The notes below the pieces were generated by a model. It had not been told where the DNA came from. It made no database searches and worked only from the letters and a program-made list of their open reading frames with translations. From Desulfobaculum xiamenense (GTDB lineage: Bacteria; Desulfobacterota; Desulfovibrionia; Desulfovibrionales; Desulfovibrionaceae), in the NCBI RefSeq assembly GCF_011927665.1, contig NZ_JAATJA010000003.1, positions 124,001 through 188,000 on the forward strand: a stretch of DNA of 64,000 nucleotides. Reading direction: 5' to 3'. Shown here in pieces: positions 59,946 to 64,000 of the stretch. Within the stretch, counting starts at the first letter, position 1. The number at the start of each line of letters is the position of its first letter. Both the position numbers and the translations under genes were made by a program.

Positions 59946-62290
59946 ACCTGCGCCAATTCCTTTCGGTAGGCCTCGACGCCTCCGACGATGCCGTCGGCCA
60001 CGCGATCGAGGTAGGCGTCGCTGCGTAGCCACTGGGCTTCCGTGGGATTGGAAATGTAGCCGGTCTCCACGAGGATGGCGGGCATGCGCGCGCCGATAAG
60101 CACGAAGAACGGTGCGCTTCGGGAACCGTGGTCCCGAACGCCCTTGTATTTCCTGCGCAGCGTCGACACGCAGTTCTTCTGCACGTGCTTGGCCAGCACC
60201 TGCGATTCCTTGATCTTGAAGCTGTGCACGAGGTCCATGACGATCTTCTGCGTATCGCTTATGCGCACGGGATCGACGTTGTTTTCCTTTGCCGCCAGCC
60301 GCAGGACGATGTCATTTCGCGCCTTGCCAAGGTAGTACGTCTCGAATCCACGCACGGACGCATCGTGGTTGGCGTTGCAGTGCAGGGACACGAAAAGGTC
60401 CGCCTTCTTGAGGTTCGCGGCCATGGCCCGGTCCTCCAACTGCACCTTCTTGTCGCCGGTGCGGGTGTAGAGCACCCGGTATCCCCTGGCCTCGAACTTC
60501 GCGCCAAGGATGCGCGACAGACGCAGGGTGACGTCCTTCTCCTTGGTGCGGATGCGGCGCTTGTTCTTGCCCCCGCTCTTTACCGTCTCGTAGTCGAGCG
60601 CACCGGGGTCCTTTCCGCCGTGGCCAGCGTCGATCATGATGGTCTGGATGGTCATGCCCAGTTGGGAGAGCACATCCTTGGCCACCTGCTTATCCTTGGC
60701 CGTGGGCTTGTGCGGCGGCTCCGGCGTCCGGCGTGGCGCGGGCTGAGCCACGGCCACCGCCGTGGGCGCGGACGGCGCGGCCCCGTTCTCGCCGAACACG
60801 TCGATGACGATGCGGAACGGATTTTCCAGTGTAAACAGGTGGTACTTGTTGAGCTCCTGAAAATCGAGAACCACCCGTGCCGTCTGCGCGTCGTTCTGAC
60901 CGGCGCGAACCCCGCTCAGGATGCCATCCTTGACGTCCACCCGCGCCGCGAGGTCCGGGGCGAGGCGAGTGCCATGCAGGTCGATGAACATGCGGTGCGA
61001 CTTGGCGTGCTGGGGGTCCGGCGGCAGCGTGTGATCCTCGAAGCGCACCTCATGGTCGATGTCGAGCACTACGCGCGTGAAATCGTCACCGCTGCTGTGA
61101 CGGACGTCCGTGAGGCGCGCCACGCCGCCGGAGCCGCCGGAAGTGCCAGACGGCGTAACCGCGACCGGGGCCGCAGCCGGGGCCGACGGGGCGCTCGTCG
61201 CTCCGGCGGAGTCCATCTCGTCCAGAATCCTGCGCGCGGCAGCCCGCTGGTCGCCATCGGCAAACTCGCGCACCACCCGCAGCAGATCGGCGTAGGCCTG
61301 ATCCTCGTCATGCAGGTAGGCGAATTCCACGTGGCCCTTGCGGTACAGGGCATCATCCCGCCACGAGTCCGCAGGATCAAAGAGGTCAAAGGCCCGCTGA
61401 TAGGCATCGGCGGCGGCCTGAAAATCATCCTTGCGCTGGGAGCGCCGTCCCAGCTCGACGTAGGTGTGCCCCTCGAAATACGCGCTGCGTCCGGCGTAGG
61501 TTCCGGCGTCGCGCACGGCGGAAAGCTCGGAGAAGGTGCGGGCCAGCCGCAAAAAGGCATCCCGCCCGGCCTTGGAATCGGCCTTGAGCGCGCGGTGGCG
61601 CTCCACGGCGGCGGTGTAGTCGGCCCGGACCTTGGCGGGCACGGGGCGCGCCTTCTGCGCGGCTGGCGCAACTTTCGCCGCCGGTGCTGCGGGCTTCTCG
61701 TCCCTTGCCGGAGCGGCCTTGGACGTCGCACCCTCGCCCCGAATCTCCGCCAGCAACTTGCGCGCCGCAGCGACCTGATCGCCCCCGGCATGATTGCGCA
61801 AAATGAGCTTCAGATCGGCCTCGGCCCCGGCGCGGTCGCCAAGACGGCCGTAGGCGAGAGCCGCCTTGCGGTACAGGCAGTCGTCCACCCAGCTATGCCC
61901 GGCCGGAAAGCGATTCGCCGCGCGCTGGAAGGCATCCACGGCGCGGCGGGCGTCGGACTTCAGCCACGACTTGAGGGCCAGCTCCTCGTGGCAGCGGGCC
62001 ATGTAATACAGGGATTTTGGCGCATAGGGGCTGTTCGGGTCCATGTTCAGCACGCGCAGAAACCGGGCATGCGCATCGAGCCACATGTCCTTGCGCTGTG
62101 ACAGGCGCTGCGAATCGGACACGGTCTTGAAGCGCGCCAGCGCATCGGTGAAGGCCTCGCGCTGACCGGCCGCGTGGGCCACCCCCGTAAGGGACAGCAC
62201 CAGCGCCGCCGCCAGAACAAGGGCGACACAGCGGCCAAGGGCGCGCGCACCAAGGCGCGAGGAAAGCGTGGCGAACATTACATGAAGCAT
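59936..62290 (-). CDS. N-acetylmuramoyl-L-alanine amidase with AMIN domain and duplicated repeat region
   Basis: 784 residues, long for the family. Signal sequence (GARALGRCVALVLAAALVLSL), then two related TPR-like modules of about 90 residues (DAFQRAANRF...WVDDCLYRKAAL and DAYQRAFDLF...WRDDALYRKGHV, each ending GGDQ/DGDQ-AAARK/R), Ala/Pro linkers, an AMIN domain (LTDVRHSSGDDFTRVVLDID), and the amidase_3 domain with zinc ligands in MIDAGHGGKDPGA, the Glu of EKDVTL and SLHCNANHD, ending ILVETGYISNPTEAQ. Cleaves peptide stems from peptidoglycan at division. ATG 62290 or 62278 are alternative starts; a longer start at 62368 is possible. Follows yccF on the same strand. Confidence 0.9.
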   Translation of the reverse strand: MLHVMFATLSSRLGARALGRCVALVLAAALVLSLTGVAHAAGQREAFTDALARFKTVSDSQRLSQRKDMWLDAHARFLRVLNMDPNSPYAPKSLYYMARCHEELALKSWLKSDARRAVDAFQRAANRFPAGHSWVDDCLYRKAALAYGRLGDRAGAEADLKLILRNHAGGDQVAAARKLLAEIRGEGATSKAAPARDEKPAAPAAKVAPAAQKARPVPAKVRADYTAAVERHRALKADSKAGRDAFLRLARTFSELSAVRDAGTYAGRSAYFEGHTYVELGRRSQRKDDFQAAADAYQRAFDLFDPADSWRDDALYRKGHVEFAYLHDEDQAYADLLRVVREFADGDQRAAARRILDEMDSAGATSAPSAPAAAPVAVTPSGTSGGSGGVARLTDVRHSSGDDFTRVVLDIDHEVRFEDHTLPPDPQHAKSHRMFIDLHGTRLAPDLAARVDVKDGILSGVRAGQNDAQTARVVLDFQELNKYHLFTLENPFRIVIDVFGENGAAPSAPTAVAVAQPAPRRTPEPPHKPTAKDKQVAKDVLSQLGMTIQTIMIDAGHGGKDPGALDYETVKSGGKNKRRIRTKEKDVTLRLSRILGAKFEARGYRVLYTRTGDKKVQLEDRAMAANLKKADLFVSLHCNANHDASVRGFETYYLGKARNDIVLRLAAKENNVDPVRISDTQKIVMDLVHSFKIKESQVLAKHVQKNCVSTLRRKYKGVRDHGSRSAPFFVLIGARMPAILVETGYISNPTEAQWLRSDAYLDRVADGIVGGVEAYRKELAQVGP

Positions 62291-62448
62291 GGACACCGTG
62301 CGAACTGCCGAAAAGGATGAACCGGCGTTAGCGCCGGACAGAAATGTTTCGTTTTGAACTTCGCTCATATACCCGCGTTTGCACCTTCTTCGCAAGTCCG
62401 GCGGGATGCTGCCCGCCGCATGGGATGCCGCACCGGAATCCGGACCGA

Positions 62449-62850
62449 TCAATCGCGCACGACGACGGTCCGGCCAATGGGAGCCAGCGAGATGACGGCC
62501 AGCTTGAGATGCTGCCAGCCGAAGGGAATGCCGATGATGGTCACGAAATTGGCGAAGGCCGCCAGAAGATGGCCGATGGCCAGCCAGATGCCGCACAGGA
62601 CGAACCAAATGACATTGCCCACCAGTCCGAGGGCTCCGGTTCCGATGTCCTCGCGCCCGGTGACGTCCTGCCGATCCATGACCACGCGCCCGAAGGGCCA
62701 CAGCGAAAAGGTCCCGATGACGAAGCAGGACCGCGCCCACGGGATGCCGATGATGGTCAGGATCATGATGACGCCGGAGAGCCACCAGCCGATGGCCATC
62801 CACAGCCCGCCAAGCACCAACCACAGAACATTGAGCAGAAAACGTATCAT
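62449..62850 (-). CDS. yccF: YccF-family inner membrane protein
   Basis: 133 residues with two repeated halves of two membrane helices each: LLNVLWLVLGGLWMAIGWWL and LVGNVIWFVLCGIWLAIGHLL, each followed by a IGIPW/IGIPF turn. Matches YccF (DUF307), an inner-membrane protein of unknown function. GGAGA precedes the ATG. 33 bases after the NarL-type regulator, so probably one operon. Confidence 0.92.
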   Translation of the reverse strand: MIRFLLNVLWLVLGGLWMAIGWWLSGVIMILTIIGIPWARSCFVIGTFSLWPFGRVVMDRQDVTGREDIGTGALGLVGNVIWFVLCGIWLAIGHLLAAFANFVTIIGIPFGWQHLKLAVISLAPIGRTVVVRD

Positions 62851-62883
62851 GCGTGTCTCCGAAAAATCGTCCGGACCGCCGCG

Positions 62884-63531
62884 CTACACGGAGGTCAGCC
62901 CCTCGCGGATGGCGTACTTGGTCAGCCCGGCAACGGTCTTGATGTTGGTCTTGGTCATGATCTGCCGCCGATAGGTTTCGACGGTCTTCACGCTGATGTG
63001 CAGGATTTCGGCGATGTCGCGCGTGGAATGCCCCTCGGCGATCATCTGGAGCACCTCGCGTTCGCGCCCGGAGAGCGCGCACGGCGCGGCGTCGTCCGGC
63101 CCGCGCAGCCCGGCCACATAGTCCTGCACCACAAATTCCTTGAGCGGACGGCTCAGATACAACTCTCCGCGCATGGCGAAGCGGATGGCCTCGGCCAGTT
63201 CGTCGAAACAGCACTCCTTGAGCAGAAAGCCCTTGGCGTTGTTGCGCAGCATCTCGCGCACGAACTGCTTGTCCCTGTGCATGGACAGCGCGACCACCCG
63301 CACCTGCGGGTGCGACTCGGCGATGCGCTGGGCCGCGTCCAGCCCGTTGAGGCCGGGCATGCTGATGTCCGTGACCACCACGTCGGGGCGCAGGCGCTCC
63401 ACCATGTCCAGCAGTTCAAGCCCGTCCGCGGCCTGCCCCACGACCTCCATGTCATCTTCCTCGTGGATGAGGGAGCACAACCCCTCCAGAAAGACCTTGT
63501 GGTCGTCGGCGATGACTACCCTGATGCCCAT
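62884..63531 (-). CDS. NarL/FixJ-family response regulator
   Basis: 215 residues. Receiver (about 1-120) with VIADDHKVF, phospho-Asp in VVVTDISMPGLNG, and LLKECC; C-terminal LuxR helix-turn-helix (LSGREREVLQMIAEGHSTRDIAEILHISVKTVETYRRQIM). GGGAG precedes the ATG. The kinase gene ends 22 bases upstream on the same strand, so this is its likely partner. Target genes unknown. Confidence 0.93.
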   Translation of the reverse strand: MGIRVVIADDHKVFLEGLCSLIHEEDDMEVVGQAADGLELLDMVERLRPDVVVTDISMPGLNGLDAAQRIAESHPQVRVVALSMHRDKQFVREMLRNNAKGFLLKECCFDELAEAIRFAMRGELYLSRPLKEFVVQDYVAGLRGPDDAAPCALSGREREVLQMIAEGHSTRDIAEILHISVKTVETYRRQIMTKTNIKTVAGLTKYAIREGLTSV

Positions 63532-63553
63532 GTCGTCTCCCGCTTGATTGTCG

Positions 63554-64000
63554 CTACACCGGAACCCACACGTGGACCACGGTCCCCCGTCCGGAACCGG
63601 GCGTGATGGCCACGTCGCCCCCCATGTGCCGCACGGATTCCTGAATGGTCAGCAGGCCGAATCCGCGCTGGAATCCACTACGAGTGCGCGCCACATCCCC
63701 AAGCCCCACGCCGTCGTCGCGCACGAAGACATTCAGCCGGTGAGCGTCGTTGGAAAACAGGACAGAGGCCTCCCGCGCCTGCGCATGCTTGATGACGTTG
63801 GTCATGAGTTCGCGCACCACGCGAAACAGGAGCACCTTCAGCCCGTGATCCGAGATGCCGAGGGTCAGCTCGTCACGCACGGAAAAACGCAGGCCGTACT
63901 CGGCCGAAAATTTCTCGCCCAGCCATTCCACGGCGGGCACCAGCCCCAGCGTGTACAGCGTCGGCGGGCTGAGTTCCCAGACCAGCGTCCGGGTCAGGTT
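63554..64000 (-). CDS. Sensor histidine kinase, C-terminal part (cut by window edge)
   Basis: 148 residues visible, open to the window end, so the N-terminus is missing. It shows an HATPase_c domain of the NarX/DegS type: LVWELSPPTLYTLGLVPAVEWL, ELMTNVIKHAQAREASV, VRDDGVGLGD, and FGLLTIQESVRHMGGDVAI. A GTG at 63938-63940 is internal. The partner response regulator is directly downstream. Signal unknown. Confidence 0.9.
   Translation of the reverse strand, partial: NLTRTLVWELSPPTLYTLGLVPAVEWLGEKFSAEYGLRFSVRDELTLGISDHGLKVLLFRVVRELMTNVIKHAQAREASVLFSNDAHRLNVFVRDDGVGLGDVARTRSGFQRGFGLLTIQESVRHMGGDVAITPGSGRGTVVHVWVPV

Overview
The window is GC-rich chromosomal DNA from an anaerobic sulfate-reducing bacterium of the Desulfovibrio type (Desulfobacterota). 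The main evidence is a complete dsrMKJOP operon, a single-gene rubrerythrin, a PerR-type Fur regulator, and dense signalling genes (c-di-GMP, two-component). I saw no rRNA, tRNA, CRISPR array, transposase or phage gene. The first gene (NhaC-type antiporter) and the last (a histidine kinase) are cut by the window edges.

Layout. 1-9.3 kb: antiporter, a DUF3179 protein, a HAD hydrolase, APS kinase and GDP-mannose dehydratase, a methyltransferase, then an operon of four lipoproteins (CsgG-like, a small orphan, DUF4810, DUF799). 9.3-16.4 kb: a degenerate M23 peptidase-like protein, two successive pairs of XRE-cupin regulator plus acyl-CoA synthetase, and a DUF484-GGDEF protein. 16.4-28 kb: a structured repeat, a membrane GGDEF/EAL protein with a decayed EAL domain coupled to a periplasmic binding protein, a TRAP-type binding protein with a hydroxyacid dehydrogenase, VanZ, two more copies of the repeat, and two glycosyltransferase genes. 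28-34 kb: dsrMKJOP, read on the minus strand behind an RsbRD-N protein. 34-44 kb: a B12/radical SAM protein, a peroxide-defence group (PerR, rubrerythrin, an AhpF-like flavoprotein), RecN and an orphan sensor kinase.

44-53.4 kb is a phosphate region. A low-affinity Pit permease with its PhoU-like partner faces a minus-strand pstS-pstC-pstA-phoB-phoR-pstB-phoU cluster. Two good Pho boxes lie upstream of pstS and phoB. 53.5-57.7 kb is a polar amino-acid ABC transporter with a fused double permease and a single-domain asparaginase-like gene. 57.7-64 kb holds threonine aldolase, a two-receiver response regulator, a long cell-wall amidase, YccF and a NarL-type two-component pair.

The least explained feature is a repeat of about 210 bp: two tandem copies at 23.9-24.3 kb, one diverged copy at 16.45 kb and a fragment beside it. 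Its stem-loops are kept by compensatory base changes. In every case it lies downstream of a gene in the sense direction, and one copy supplies the last codons and stop of a glycosyltransferase gene. No complete new defence or metabolic system was identified. This repeat, the duplicated XRE-cupin/ligase pairs and the binding-protein/diguanylate-cyclase unit are the best leads.
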